Shown here one piece after another: positions 35,249-44,334 of a DNA stretch of 64,000 bases. The position numbers and the translations under genes were made by a program. The DNA is from Faucicola sp041855445 (GTDB lineage: Bacteria > Pseudomonadota > Gammaproteobacteria > Pseudomonadales > Moraxellaceae), in NCBI GenBank assembly GCA_041855445.1, contig JBHAEG010000022.1:1-64000 (forward strand), in the 5' to 3' direction. The notes under the pieces are model-generated. The model saw nothing but the letters and a program-made list of their open reading frames with translations, searched no databases and had not been told where the DNA came from. Numbering within the stretch: position 1 is the stretch's first letter; each line of letters begins with the position of its first letter.

Positions 35249-36775
35249 TTATTCTGATTTTCTTCGCATGTGTGGGAATAAAATCACGTCTCGGATACTT
35301 GGTGAGTTGGTAAATAACATGACTAAACGGTCAATACCAATACCTTCGCCTGCAGTTGGTGGCAGACCATAGGATAATGCTTCGACAAAATCTGCGTCAT
35401 AATGCATCGCTTCATCATCGCCTGCTTCTTTTTCGGCAACTTGTTGTTGGAAACGTTCAGCTTGGTCGATTGGGTCGTTTAATTCGCTAAAACCATTTGC
35501 CATTTCACGACCGCCAATAAATAATTCAAATCTATCAGTAATTTCTGGGTTTTCATCGTTTCGGCGGGCAAGCGGTGAGGTTTCTGCTGGATATTCAATA
35601 ATAAAGGTTGGTTGGCGAAGTTGATGTTCAGCAGTTTCTTCAAAAATAATGGTTTGTAATTTGCCAATACCAAAGCCATCTTTGACAGGTTGTTTTAATA
35701 CAGTTTTTACATAATTTGCTAAATAATCATGGTCATTGATTTTTGCCATGTCAAAGTTTTCGGCATATTTTTCAATGGCTTTGGTCATAGGTAAACGCAA
35801 AAATGGGGCTTTTAAGCTAATTTGTTCACCTTGATATTCAAGCTCGGTTGTACCCAAAATATCTATTGCAAGTTTTGATAATAAATTTTCTGTTAAATCC
35901 ATTAAATCATGGTAATCAGCATACGCTTGATAAAATTCAATCATCGTAAATTCAGGATTATGACGGGTAGAAACACCTTCATTGCGAAAACTACGGTTAA
36001 TTTCAAAAACTCGTTCAAAGCCACCAACGACTAAGCGTTTTAAATATAACTCTGGGGCGATGCGTAAAAATAGTGGCATATCTAATGCGTTATGATGAGT
36101 GACAAAGGGACGAGCCACGGCACCACCAGGGATAGGGTGCATCATCGGGGTTTCAACTTCCATAAAGCGTTCATTTAACATGAATTGACGAATGCCTGCA
36201 ATGATTTTACTGCGAATAATGAAAGTTTGACGGCTATCATCATTGGTCATTAAATCTAAATAACGGCTACGATAACGGCTTTCTGTATCAGATAGTCCAT
36301 GAAATTTGTTAGGTAATGGGCGTAAAGATTTTGTTAATAGTTCAATATGGGTTGCATGTACAGAAAGTTCCCCAGTTTTGGTGCGAAATAAATAACCAGT
36401 CACTCCAATAATATCGCCCATGTCCCATGTTTTAAAATCGTTATATACCTCATCGCCTAAATCATTTTTACTAATATAAGCCTGAATTTTACCTGTCATA
36501 TCAGCGATGGTGCAAAAACTGGCTTTTCCCATCACCCGTTTTAGCATCATACGTCCTGCCACACTGACCACCACTTGCTCACCATCAGCAAGAGCTTGTT
36601 TATCTTTATTGGCAAAGGCAGTGTGTAAATCTTCGGCGTAGCTGTCGCGTTTAAATTGATTTGGATAAGGATTTTTGCCTGCCTGTTTGATTAAATCAAG
36701 TTTTTGATGACGTTGGCGAATGAGTTCATTGACATCTTCAATGTGTTCAGTTGGTTGTTGCAGTTGTTCAGACAT
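35249..36775 (-). CDS. lysS: Lysyl-tRNA synthetase, class II
   Basis: A 508-residue class II LysRS. The N-terminal OB-fold tRNA anticodon-binding domain covers about 60-165 (VSVAGRMMLKRVMGKASFCTI). Motif 2 is FRNEGVSTRHNPEFTMIEFY and motif 3 is GEGIGIDRLVML near the C-terminus. It charges tRNA-Lys. AAAGGTG precedes the ATG. It follows prfA with an 88-base gap, so the two translation genes may form an operon. Confidence 0.97.
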   Translation of the reverse strand: MSEQLQQPTEHIEDVNELIRQRHQKLDLIKQAGKNPYPNQFKRDSYAEDLHTAFANKDKQALADGEQVVVSVAGRMMLKRVMGKASFCTIADMTGKIQAYISKNDLGDEVYNDFKTWDMGDIIGVTGYLFRTKTGELSVHATHIELLTKSLRPLPNKFHGLSDTESRYRSRYLDLMTNDDSRQTFIIRSKIIAGIRQFMLNERFMEVETPMMHPIPGGAVARPFVTHHNALDMPLFLRIAPELYLKRLVVGGFERVFEINRSFRNEGVSTRHNPEFTMIEFYQAYADYHDLMDLTENLLSKLAIDILGTTELEYQGEQISLKAPFLRLPMTKAIEKYAENFDMAKINDHDYLANYVKTVLKQPVKDGFGIGKLQTIIFEETAEHQLRQPTFIIEYPAETSPLARRNDENPEITDRFELFIGGREMANGFSELNDPIDQAERFQQQVAEKEAGDDEAMHYDADFVEALSYGLPPTAGEGIGIDRLVMLFTNSPSIRDVILFPHMRRKSE

Positions 36776-36863
36776 AATTACACCTTTATTTAAATATAGT
36801 TAAATCTTTCGTCAGACGATAAAAATAGCATTTTGATAATGTTATTGCTAAATATGTGAAAAG

Positions 36864-37943
36864 TTATTCACCGCTGACACTTGCCATTAAATCGGCTTGA
36901 TGTTCACGCAATAGGGCATCTAATAATTCTGTTAAATCACCTTCCATAATTGCATCTAATTTATATAAAGTTAAATTGATGCGATGGTCAGTCATGCGTC
37001 CTTGTGGAAAATTATAAGTTCGGATACGTTCAGAACGGTCACCGCTACCTACCAGATTACGTCTTAATGTACTGGCTTCATCAATTTGTTTTTGGACTTT
37101 TTCTTGTTGAATTTTAGCAACTAGCATTTTCATCGCCTTATCACGGTTAGCGTGTTGGCTACGCTCTTGTTGGCACTCCACGACTGTACCTGTTGGAATA
37201 TGTGTTAAACGCACGGCACTGTCAGTGGTATTAACGTGTTGCCCACCAGCCCCACTAGAACGAAAAGTGTCCATACGAATGTCAGCAGGATTAAGCTCCA
37301 CAGTATCATCAATTTCGATTTCTGGCATTACAGCGACTGTACAAGCTGATGTATGTACTCGCCCTTGACTTTCCGTTTCTGGTACACGTTGCACACGGTG
37401 AGCCCCTGATTCAAATTTTAGCCGACCATATACACCAGTTCCTGATACACGAGTAATGATTTCTTTAAAACCGCCATGCTCGCCTTCGTTGGCTGATAAA
37501 ACCTCCACTTGCCAGCCTTGCGTTTGGGCGTATTTTTGATACATGCGAAATAAATCCCCTGAAAAAATTGCCGCCTCGTCACCACCTGTGCCAGCTCGAA
37601 TTTCTAAAAAGGCAGGTACTTTATCGTTTGGGTCTTTGGGTAACATCATGACGTTTAACACGTCTGTTAAATCGGCGATAGTTGCTTTAGCGGTTTGAAT
37701 TTCCTCTTGAGCCATTTCTTTCATGTCAGGGTCAGCAAGCATTTCTTCTGCAGTAGCAAGGTCGTCTTCAGCTTGGCGATAACGTTGCCAAATTTCAGTA
37801 ATTTCTGATAAGTCGCTATGCTCCATTGATAATTCACGGAATTTTTTATTATCACTAATAGTGTCTGGGTCAGATAGTAAGGCAGTGACTTCTTCAAAGC
37901 GGTCAAGCATTTGGTCAAGGCGAAAACGTAAACTTTCTTTCAT
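36864..37943 (-). CDS. prfA: Peptide chain release factor 1
   Basis: A 359-residue RF1. The GGQ peptidyl-hydrolysis motif is at residues 233-235 and the codon-recognition tripeptide region is PET at 188-190, where RF1 proteins have PxT (RF2 has SPF). It reads UAA and UAG. In many genomes prfA is followed by prmC, the GGQ methylase; here lysS follows instead. It is divergent from the WG-repeat lipoprotein gene at 38161. Confidence 0.96.
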   Translation of the reverse strand: MKESLRFRLDQMLDRFEEVTALLSDPDTISDNKKFRELSMEHSDLSEITEIWQRYRQAEDDLATAEEMLADPDMKEMAQEEIQTAKATIADLTDVLNVMMLPKDPNDKVPAFLEIRAGTGGDEAAIFSGDLFRMYQKYAQTQGWQVEVLSANEGEHGGFKEIITRVSGTGVYGRLKFESGAHRVQRVPETESQGRVHTSACTVAVMPEIEIDDTVELNPADIRMDTFRSSGAGGQHVNTTDSAVRLTHIPTGTVVECQQERSQHANRDKAMKMLVAKIQQEKVQKQIDEASTLRRNLVGSGDRSERIRTYNFPQGRMTDHRINLTLYKLDAIMEGDLTELLDALLREHQADLMASVSGE

Positions 37944-38160
37944 GATAGGCTAGTTCAATTGATAAAATAAATTAAAACGACTATTGTGCCATATTTTAGC
38001 GGTTTTTGCATGAATTTTATGACAAGCAATGATAATGCAAAAGATACAATGTTTATTGTTAATAAATTTGTTATAATATAAATAAATTGATTATAAAAAA
38101 GATATACACAGTAACACAATGAAGAATGAGTAAGTCGCCAATAACCTAGGAGAATTTATC

Positions 38161-39030
38161 ATGAAAGCCAAAAAGCTTTATTTAGCATCAATGGTTTATT
38201 TAGGATTAACCGCTTGTGGTACATTGACCACGACCCAACATGCGACTGCCTGTGTAGAGCCAAATATAAGTAATGTTGATAATTATTTTGAAGTGAGCTG
38301 TTTATATGAAGGCTTAGCTCAGGTGATTAGTTTGGGTGAAATTGCCAAGTGTGGCAATGACGATGTTTGTATTGGCAAGTTTGGCTTTGTTGATAAAAAT
38401 GGTAAAGTCATTATTCCGTTACAGTATGATGATGCTGGACATTTTTCAGAAGGTTTAGTTAGCGTAAAAAAAGATGATAACTATGGCTTTCTCGATAAAA
38501 CTGGTAAGGTAGTTATTCCTTTTATTTATGACGATGCCAGCGGTTTTTCTGAAGGACTTGCTAGCATTGCCAAAAAACACAAATATGGTTTTATTGATAA
38601 AACAGGAAAAATTGTTTTACCTTTACAGTATGATTATGCTTATGGTTTTTTTGACGGTTTTGCCATCGTCAGACAAGGTAATGTATGGGGAATTGTTGAT
38701 AAGACAGGAAAAGCCATTGTCCCTATTCAATATGATGATGTGCTAGGTTTTTTTGACGGTTTAGCTAAAGTACAACAAAATGATAAATTTGGTTATGTAA
38801 ATAAAGTAGGTGAACTTGTTGTGCCAATACAATATGATAATGCCTATGTTTTTTCTGAAGGGCTGGCAGGTGTACAAAAAAATGGTAAATGGGGATTTAT
38901 TGATAAAGCTGGTAAAACGGTCATACCTTTGCAATATGATGAAGTAAATTCTTTTAGTGACGGTATTGCCAATGTTAAAAAAGATGGTCAGGCTTTTAAT
39001 ATCAATACAACAGGTAAAATTGTAGACTAA
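38161..39030 (+). CDS. WG-repeat lipoprotein
   Basis: A 289-residue protein with a lipobox LTAC, so Cys19 should be lipidated. From about residue 72 it consists of six tandem repeats of about 35 residues with the pattern YGFxDKTGKxVxPxQYDxAxxFSEGLAxVxK, the WG (WG_beta_rep) family. The first lines also contain paired Cys. The function of WG repeats is unknown. A TATAAT at 38072-38077 may be its -10, and AGGAGA stands ahead of the ATG. Confidence 0.88.
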   Translation: MKAKKLYLASMVYLGLTACGTLTTTQHATACVEPNISNVDNYFEVSCLYEGLAQVISLGEIAKCGNDDVCIGKFGFVDKNGKVIIPLQYDDAGHFSEGLVSVKKDDNYGFLDKTGKVVIPFIYDDASGFSEGLASIAKKHKYGFIDKTGKIVLPLQYDYAYGFFDGFAIVRQGNVWGIVDKTGKAIVPIQYDDVLGFFDGLAKVQQNDKFGYVNKVGELVVPIQYDNAYVFSEGLAGVQKNGKWGFIDKAGKTVIPLQYDEVNSFSDGIANVKKDGQAFNINTTGKIVD

Positions 39031-39057
39031 AATCGTATCATAATATTATCATATAAA

Positions 39058-39099
39058 GCATTATCATTTATGATGACTATCAAATTAAGATGATAATGC
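39058..39099 (+). other. 10-bp inverted repeat after the WG lipoprotein gene
   Basis: Positions 39058-39067 and 39090-39099 are exact reverse complements. The downstream T-content is moderate and broken, so it is at best a weak terminator. Confidence 0.4.
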
Positions 39100-39259
39100 C
39101 AAGATTATTTATTTATCTCATATAAACTTTGGGTTTGTATCATTATCTATTCAACCAACTATCCCATATAAACCGCTTTTAATGACATTTCAACAACATA
39201 ATCAATAATTTTCTTGCTAAAATAGCCCGCAAATAAATCGTGGTAATGTTAGGTGAACA

Positions 39260-39901
39260 ATGTCGCAATTAAAAATATCAACAGAATTTAAAAAATATAG
39301 TGAACAACTACAACAAGCTAGCCTTAGCATGGGATTAAATTTAAGTGAAGCCCAGCACCAACAGTTATTATATTATTTGCAACAATTATTATTTTGGAAT
39401 AAAGCTTATAATCTTACTGCAATTAAAGACCCTAAAACCGCTCTTGTTAAGCATATTTTTGATAGTTTATCAATTATTTCACATTTACCAGATGGAGATT
39501 TGCTCGATGTTGGTACGGGAGCAGGGTTGCCAGCAATGATTATTGCAATTTGTCAGCCCAATCGGAAAATAGTTGCATTAGATAGTAATCAGAAAAAAAC
39601 CCGTTTTATCAAGCAAATTATTAGCGAATTGGGGTTAAAAAATATTACCGCAATTGCCAGTCGAATTGAAGAACATCAACAAACTTATCAAATCATTACC
39701 TCACGAGCATTTGCTTCGCTAGTGGATTTTGTGGCATTAACAGAAGATAAATTAGCAAAAAATGGTGAAATTTGGGCGATGAAAGGATTAGAACCGAGTG
39801 ATGAAATCGAACAAATCTCTGATAAATGGCAAATAAACACGATTATTTTGACTGTTCCTGAGTTAAATGAACAACGTCATTTAATTTGTCTAAAGAAATA
39901 A
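39260..39901 (+). CDS. rsmG: 16S rRNA (guanine527-N7)-methyltransferase
   Basis: A 213-residue RsmG. The SAM-binding motif is LLDVGTGAGLPAM (about 81-93), preceded by the family block WNKAYNLTAIKDP. It methylates G527 in 16S rRNA. AGGTGA precedes the ATG. It is followed 44 bases later by parA, the widespread rsmG-parA-parB order. Confidence 0.96.
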   Translation: MSQLKISTEFKKYSEQLQQASLSMGLNLSEAQHQQLLYYLQQLLFWNKAYNLTAIKDPKTALVKHIFDSLSIISHLPDGDLLDVGTGAGLPAMIIAICQPNRKIVALDSNQKKTRFIKQIISELGLKNITAIASRIEEHQQTYQIITSRAFASLVDFVALTEDKLAKNGEIWAMKGLEPSDEIEQISDKWQINTIILTVPELNEQRHLICLKK

Positions 39902-39945
39902 GCTAAAATACGCAGATTTATAAAATACATAGTGAGAATGAAGCG

Positions 39946-40725
39946 ATGGATATTTTAGCAGTGGCAAACCAAAAAGGCGGTGTTGGAAAAACGACAACAG
40001 CGGTCAATTTAGCTTGTGCATTAGCCAAAAAACGTAAAAAGGTATTGTTAATAGACCTTGATGCTCAAGGCAATGCCACGACAGCATCAGGTTTAGATAA
40101 ACGAACATTATCATATACAATTGCTGATGTATTGCTTGATGATGTGGCAATGAGTGAGGCGATTATTAAGTCACCAGTGGGTTATGATGTCGTTGGGGCG
40201 AACAATGATTTATCAGGTATCGATTTAATTTTAAGTCAAAAAACCAATAATCATCATATTTTACAAAAAGCAATGCAAACACTTAATCAACAAAAAAAGC
40301 CTTATGATTTTTTGATTATTGATTGTGCTCCAAGCCTGAGTTTATTAACCATTAATGCCATGTGTGCGACTCGTGGGGTGATTATTCCCATGCAATGTGA
40401 ATATTTTGCTTTAGAAGGATTGGCAGATTTATCCCAGACAATTGAGCGATTAACCGATTTAAATCCAGCATTACATATTCGAGGTGTATTGCGAACCATG
40501 TTTGACCCAAGAAACACCCTTGCCAATGATGTTTCTCGTGAGTTGGCCTCCCATTTTGGGGCAATTTTATTTAACACCATTATTCCTCGTAATATTCGTT
40601 TAGCGGAAGCTCCTGCTCATGGTATGCCAGCGATAATTTATGAAAAATCGTCTAAAGGTGCTTTAGCTTATATTAAGCTTGCAAATGAAGTTGCTAAACA
40701 AAGTCGTCAGCTTGGGGAGTTTTGA
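39946..40725 (+). CDS. parA: Chromosome-partitioning ATPase ParA (Soj)
   Basis: A 259-residue ParA with deviant Walker A KGGVGKTT (residues 10-17) and the A' and B motifs LLIDLDAQGNAT and FLIIDCAPSL. It has no N-terminal HTH, as expected of chromosomal type Ib-like Soj. It acts with ParB to move origin regions. No site matching the 16-base parS palindrome was found near the operon. Confidence 0.95.
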   Translation: MDILAVANQKGGVGKTTTAVNLACALAKKRKKVLLIDLDAQGNATTASGLDKRTLSYTIADVLLDDVAMSEAIIKSPVGYDVVGANNDLSGIDLILSQKTNNHHILQKAMQTLNQQKKPYDFLIIDCAPSLSLLTINAMCATRGVIIPMQCEYFALEGLADLSQTIERLTDLNPALHIRGVLRTMFDPRNTLANDVSRELASHFGAILFNTIIPRNIRLAEAPAHGMPAIIYEKSSKGALAYIKLANEVAKQSRQLGEF

Positions 40726-40744
40726 TGAATTTTTGGTAAAAATA

Positions 40745-40773
40745 TTGTTAGATTTACTAGATAACATTAAAAT
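40745..40773 (+). promoter_or_regulatory. Possible parB promoter
   Basis: TTGTTA (40745-40750) and TAAAAT (40768-40773) are 17 bases apart in the 154-base gap between parA and parB, a longer gap than usual for this operon. Confidence 0.35.
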
Positions 40774-40879
40774 AGACGGTTTCAGTCCTGAAAATATAGT
40801 TTTTAGTGTTTATCCCAGCCAATATCTCAGTTAATTATAAATAAATATTGGTAAATATGACAAGATAGGAAACCCCATT

Positions 40880-41887
40880 ATGACAAAAAAGCGTGGACTT
40901 GCGTCTAACCGTGGACTTGATGCCTTACTGGGTTCAATCAAAAAAGAAAAACTGATTGCAGGAGGTTTGGCAAAAACAAACGTAATGGAACAGCCTACCT
41001 CACAAAACTTAAAACCAGCCATGACGCAGAAAAATAATAAACAAGTATCTAGCGAAAAAAACATAAATGAGCTGGAAGGTCATGAATTAAGTTTAATATA
41101 TATTGATGTAAATTGTTTACAGCGAGGCAAATATCAGCCAAGAACTGATTTGAAAGAAGAGACGTTACAAGAGCTTGCCACTTCAATTAAACAGCATGGA
41201 GTAATGCAACCAATCGTTATTCGTCCTTTACCAAAACCGTATGAGGCAAATATTACCCATGAAATTATTGCAGGAGAACGGCGTTGGCGAGCGACCCAGA
41301 TTGCAGGATTGAGCCATATTCCAGCAATAGAACGCCCGATTTCTGATGATTTGGCAATAGCTTTAGCACTGATTGAGAATATTCAACGGGAGGATTTATC
41401 AATCATGGAGCAGGCAAGGGCATTACAACGATTTCATGATGAATTTGGTATGAGTCATGCCCAAATTGCTGATGTCGTGGGTAAAGCTCGGACAACTGTG
41501 TCTAATATGTTACGGTTAAATCAGTTACATGATGAAGTTAAAACAGTGTTAAATGATGGTTTGATTGATATGGGACATGCTCGGGCATTATTGCCACTGT
41601 CACCACAACAACAGCCTATTATTGCAAAAAAAATTATCCATGAACAGCTGAGTGTCCGCCAAACTGAACAATTGATTAAACAAATGCTAAATCCGCAGGA
41701 ACAGCCAAAACCAAGTAAAGAAATTGATTATGAACGTTTACGTCTTAATCAACAGTTATCAGAAAAACTTGGAGCGGTAGTAAAAATCAAAGGTTCATCG
41801 GTTGGCAAAGGCAGTATTGAAATTTTCTACCATAATGCAGAAGAATTGCAAGCATTGATTGAACAGCTACAAGGTGAATTAAGTTAA
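40880..41887 (+). CDS. parB: Chromosome-partitioning protein ParB
   Basis: A 335-residue ParB. The N-terminal RGLGxLLG-like ParA-contact segment (SNRGLDALLGSIK) is followed by a low-complexity stretch, then the CTPase/ParB domain with GERRWRATQIAG, the HTH region (MSHAQIADVVGKARTTVSNMLRL) and a C-terminal dimer domain. It binds parS and spreads as a CTP-gated clamp. AGGAAA precedes the ATG. Confidence 0.95.
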   Translation: MTKKRGLASNRGLDALLGSIKKEKLIAGGLAKTNVMEQPTSQNLKPAMTQKNNKQVSSEKNINELEGHELSLIYIDVNCLQRGKYQPRTDLKEETLQELATSIKQHGVMQPIVIRPLPKPYEANITHEIIAGERRWRATQIAGLSHIPAIERPISDDLAIALALIENIQREDLSIMEQARALQRFHDEFGMSHAQIADVVGKARTTVSNMLRLNQLHDEVKTVLNDGLIDMGHARALLPLSPQQQPIIAKKIIHEQLSVRQTEQLIKQMLNPQEQPKPSKEIDYERLRLNQQLSEKLGAVVKIKGSSVGKGSIEIFYHNAEELQALIEQLQGELS

Positions 41888-41911
41888 AGTTCAATAACTG
41901 CAAGCTATTTC

Positions 41912-41920
41912 ATGCTATAA
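41912..41920 (+). promoter_or_regulatory. Extended -10 promoter of exbB
   Basis: TGCTATAAT at 41912-41920 is a full extended -10, placing the start near 41927, 40 bases before the exbB ATG. The -35 region is poor, as is common with this class. Confidence 0.5.
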
Positions 41921-41966
41921 TGGAAAATAGTTAAACATAATTTGTAAGTTAAGTGAGAGCAAACCC

Positions 41967-42677
41967 ATGTGGGAGTTAGTGAAAGCGGGTGGCTGGTTAA
42001 TGGCCCCGATTATTTTATGTTCAATTTTTGCCGTTATCATTATGTTTGAGCGAGCAATGAAATTGCAATTTGCCAAAGTTGCCCCCTCACAGCTTAGGGA
42101 ACAATTGATGTTGCGTTTGCATGAACAAGGTGATATTGAGCGTGAACAGTTATTGAATGTAAAAGAAAATTCGCCGTTGGGTGATGTGTTGGCAACAGGT
42201 TTGTTATATCGTCAGTATGGTATTGAATCAATGACCATGCACATGGAAAATCGTGCGAGTGTCCAAATTCATGCGTTGGAAAAAAACATTAATATGCTTG
42301 GTACGATTGGTGCAATTGCTCCATTGTTAGGACTGTTGGGAACAGTGCTTGGTATTATTACGTCATTTTTGGCGATTACTGATGGGGCGATGCAAGACCC
42401 TGCTATGCTTGCGGAAGGTGTTTCACAAGCGTTAATTACCACAGCGGCGGGTATGATTGTCGCAATTCCTGCGGTGATTGCATTTCGTTATTTTCAACGC
42501 CGAATTGTAGACATTAATGCACGTTTTGAGCAAGAAGCAGGGCTGATGGTGCAAGATTTACTGGATAATCAGATGGTAACTTTACCTCATGACTATCAAC
42601 CTATCTTAAAAAAGGAAGCATCTGTGATTGATAACTTATTTAATCAGTCGATTAAAAACCCAACTATAAATAGTTAA
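41967..42677 (+). CDS. exbB: ExbB/TolQ-family proton channel subunit
   Basis: A 236-residue MotA/TolQ/ExbB protein with three membrane segments: about 12-30, and the family-defining pair near 105-130 and 150-175 (GLLGTVLGIITSF and ALITTAAGMIVAIP). With ExbD it energises TonB or a similar partner. No tonB gene is here. The location next to lpxK-kdsB is the usual Moraxellaceae/Neisseria-type setting, where an msbA gene also stands. Confidence 0.9.
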   Translation: MWELVKAGGWLMAPIILCSIFAVIIMFERAMKLQFAKVAPSQLREQLMLRLHEQGDIEREQLLNVKENSPLGDVLATGLLYRQYGIESMTMHMENRASVQIHALEKNINMLGTIGAIAPLLGLLGTVLGIITSFLAITDGAMQDPAMLAEGVSQALITTAAGMIVAIPAVIAFRYFQRRIVDINARFEQEAGLMVQDLLDNQMVTLPHDYQPILKKEASVIDNLFNQSIKNPTINS

Positions 42678-42699
42678 TTATTAAAGGTATTTACATATT

Positions 42700-43134
42700 A
42701 TGCGTTTTCGTAAACCTACGGTCGAGCCTTTAGAGCTTAATCTTACCCCAATGATTGACTGTTTACTATTTCTCATTATCTTTTTGTTATTATCAACAAC
42801 ATTTAATCATTTTAGTAAGTTAAATTTGATATTACCGCAGGCAGAAGGTGTACCAATCACTGAAAAAGACCAACGGATTGAAGTTGCTATTCAACGAGAT
42901 GGTACATATTTGGTAAATGGTATTGCGTTAGCTGGCACAGGTGAGGCAGAATTAACGTCAATGATACGTCAAGAAGCAGGAGAAAATCGCAAAATGGTAT
43001 TTGTGATTTCTGCTGATGCCAAAACTACCCATCAATCGGTTGTTAAAGTCATGGATATTGCAGGCAAACTTGGTTTTTTAAATCTTAATATCAGTACCGT
43101 TGTGCCAGCAAATGAAAAAGCACCTAGTCCATAA
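42700..43134 (+). CDS. exbD: ExbD/TolR-family proton channel subunit
   Basis: A 144-residue protein with one membrane helix (about 17-38) that carries the essential Asp in TPMIDCLLFLIIF. The rest is a periplasmic domain. It pairs with ExbB 23 bases upstream. Downstream, 120 bases without an intact gene separate it from lpxK. Confidence 0.9.
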   Translation: MRFRKPTVEPLELNLTPMIDCLLFLIIFLLLSTTFNHFSKLNLILPQAEGVPITEKDQRIEVAIQRDGTYLVNGIALAGTGEAELTSMIRQEAGENRKMVFVISADAKTTHQSVVKVMDIAGKLGFLNLNISTVVPANEKAPSP

Positions 43135-43184
43135 TATTGACTAGGTTTTGTCACTTTATCAAATTCGCCGTAAAACTTCGCTTA

Positions 43185-43238
43185 ATGGCAAAACAAAGCA
43201 CTTATGCCCAACGCTATGAACGGCATTTTGATGAATAA
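43185..43238 (+). pseudogene. Probable C-terminal remnant of msbA
   Basis: An 18-codon frame ends MAKQSTYAQRYERHFDE and stop, 15 bases before lpxK. The pattern (LLAK-x-x-x-YA-x-x-Y-x-x-x-F-DE) resembles the extreme C-terminus of MsbA-type ABC exporters. The frame stays open upstream for at least ten more codons without clear homology. In related genomes msbA stands exactly here, between exbD and lpxK. The likeliest reading is that msbA was deleted and only its tail remains; a chance ORF is possible. Confidence 0.4.
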
Positions 43239-43253
43239 TTGTCTTTGGATTAA

Positions 43254-44330
43254 ATGATGGAACAACTTTTTTTGACAGCGTGGCGAAAACAGGCAGGTTG
43301 GTTATGGTTGTTATTGCCGATTTCTTGGTTATATCAAAGTGTTGCTTGGCTCAATAAACAGCTTTTTCATTTTGGTCTAAAAAAAATTTATTACGCTCCT
43401 ATTCCTGTGATAGTGATAGGTAATATTACCGTAGGTGGTAGCGGTAAAACGCCACTAATCATAGCTTTGGTGGATTTTTTACAGCAACAAAATATCAAAG
43501 TTGGGGTGATTAGTCGAGGCTATGGTGGCGATAATAAAATAATGCCTACTATTGTCAGTAATCAATCTACCCCAAATCAAGTTGGCGATGAACCTTGTTT
43601 GATTGTACAAACGACAAATGTACCCATGGCGGTTTGTGCTAATCGAGGACAAGCTATTGATTTATTATTGAAAAATTATCCTGATTTACAGCTGGTTTTA
43701 GCTGATGATGGCTTGCAACATTATGCGTTAGACAGAGATAAAGATTGGATAGTGGTCGATGAACAACGAGGTTTTGGCAATAAACAAATTTTGCCAACTG
43801 GTTTTTTACGAGAATCATTATCCCGTTTAACACAGCCTGATACGACTGTGATTTATCATGTGAAAAATCAACAATTGACTGATAAATTAACCATGCAACT
43901 TGTTGAGCAACCATTACAATCGATTTTTTCTTACCAATCTTATACATTAACTGAAAAAAAAGTGATAGGTTTAACGGGTATTGGTTTTCCTCAACGATTT
44001 TTTAATAGTTTGCAAAAATTAGGTTTTGAAGTGGTGGAAAAGCCATTGAATGACCATCATCATTATCAATTAGCAGATTTTAGCAATCTGCCAGATTTGC
44101 CTATTGTTGTCACTAGTAAAGATGCGGTAAAAATTCGTTTATTATTACAAAATGTCTTAACTAATTTGAATTTATATTCTGATATGGAACAACAAATGGT
44201 TAAGAATTTGGCAAAAAATATTTGGGTATTGCCTGTAGTAGCTGAATTATCACCGACAGTTTATCAAAATTTTACCCAACAATTACAAGAACTTGGTATT
44301 ATAGTGGGTAATGAAACAGTCAAAGGATAA
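43254..44330 (+). CDS. lpxK: Tetraacyldisaccharide 4'-kinase
   Basis: A 358-residue LpxK with a membrane-associated N-terminus (WLWLLLPISWLYQSV) and Walker A NITVGGSGKTP (about 57-67), followed by the family block DDGLQHYALDRD. It phosphorylates the lipid A disaccharide at the 4' position on the inner membrane. It is followed at once by kdsB. Presence of lpxK and kdsB indicates that the organism makes lipid A and Kdo, so MsbA function must be coded elsewhere. Confidence 0.95.
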   Translation: MMEQLFLTAWRKQAGWLWLLLPISWLYQSVAWLNKQLFHFGLKKIYYAPIPVIVIGNITVGGSGKTPLIIALVDFLQQQNIKVGVISRGYGGDNKIMPTIVSNQSTPNQVGDEPCLIVQTTNVPMAVCANRGQAIDLLLKNYPDLQLVLADDGLQHYALDRDKDWIVVDEQRGFGNKQILPTGFLRESLSRLTQPDTTVIYHVKNQQLTDKLTMQLVEQPLQSIFSYQSYTLTEKKVIGLTGIGFPQRFFNSLQKLGFEVVEKPLNDHHHYQLADFSNLPDLPIVVTSKDAVKIRLLLQNVLTNLNLYSDMEQQMVKNLAKNIWVLPVVAELSPTVYQNFTQQLQELGIIVGNETVKG

Positions 44331-44334
44331 TCAG

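Noticed and set aside
38380..39000. Direct repeats suggesting a CRISPR-like or tandem DNA array
   Set aside because: They are protein-level WG repeats within one lipoprotein gene; the DNA copies diverge and have no spacers.
39902..41966. Search for parS next to parA-parB
   Set aside because: No sequence resembling the 16-base TGTTTCACGTGAAACA palindrome was seen by eye here or elsewhere in the window.
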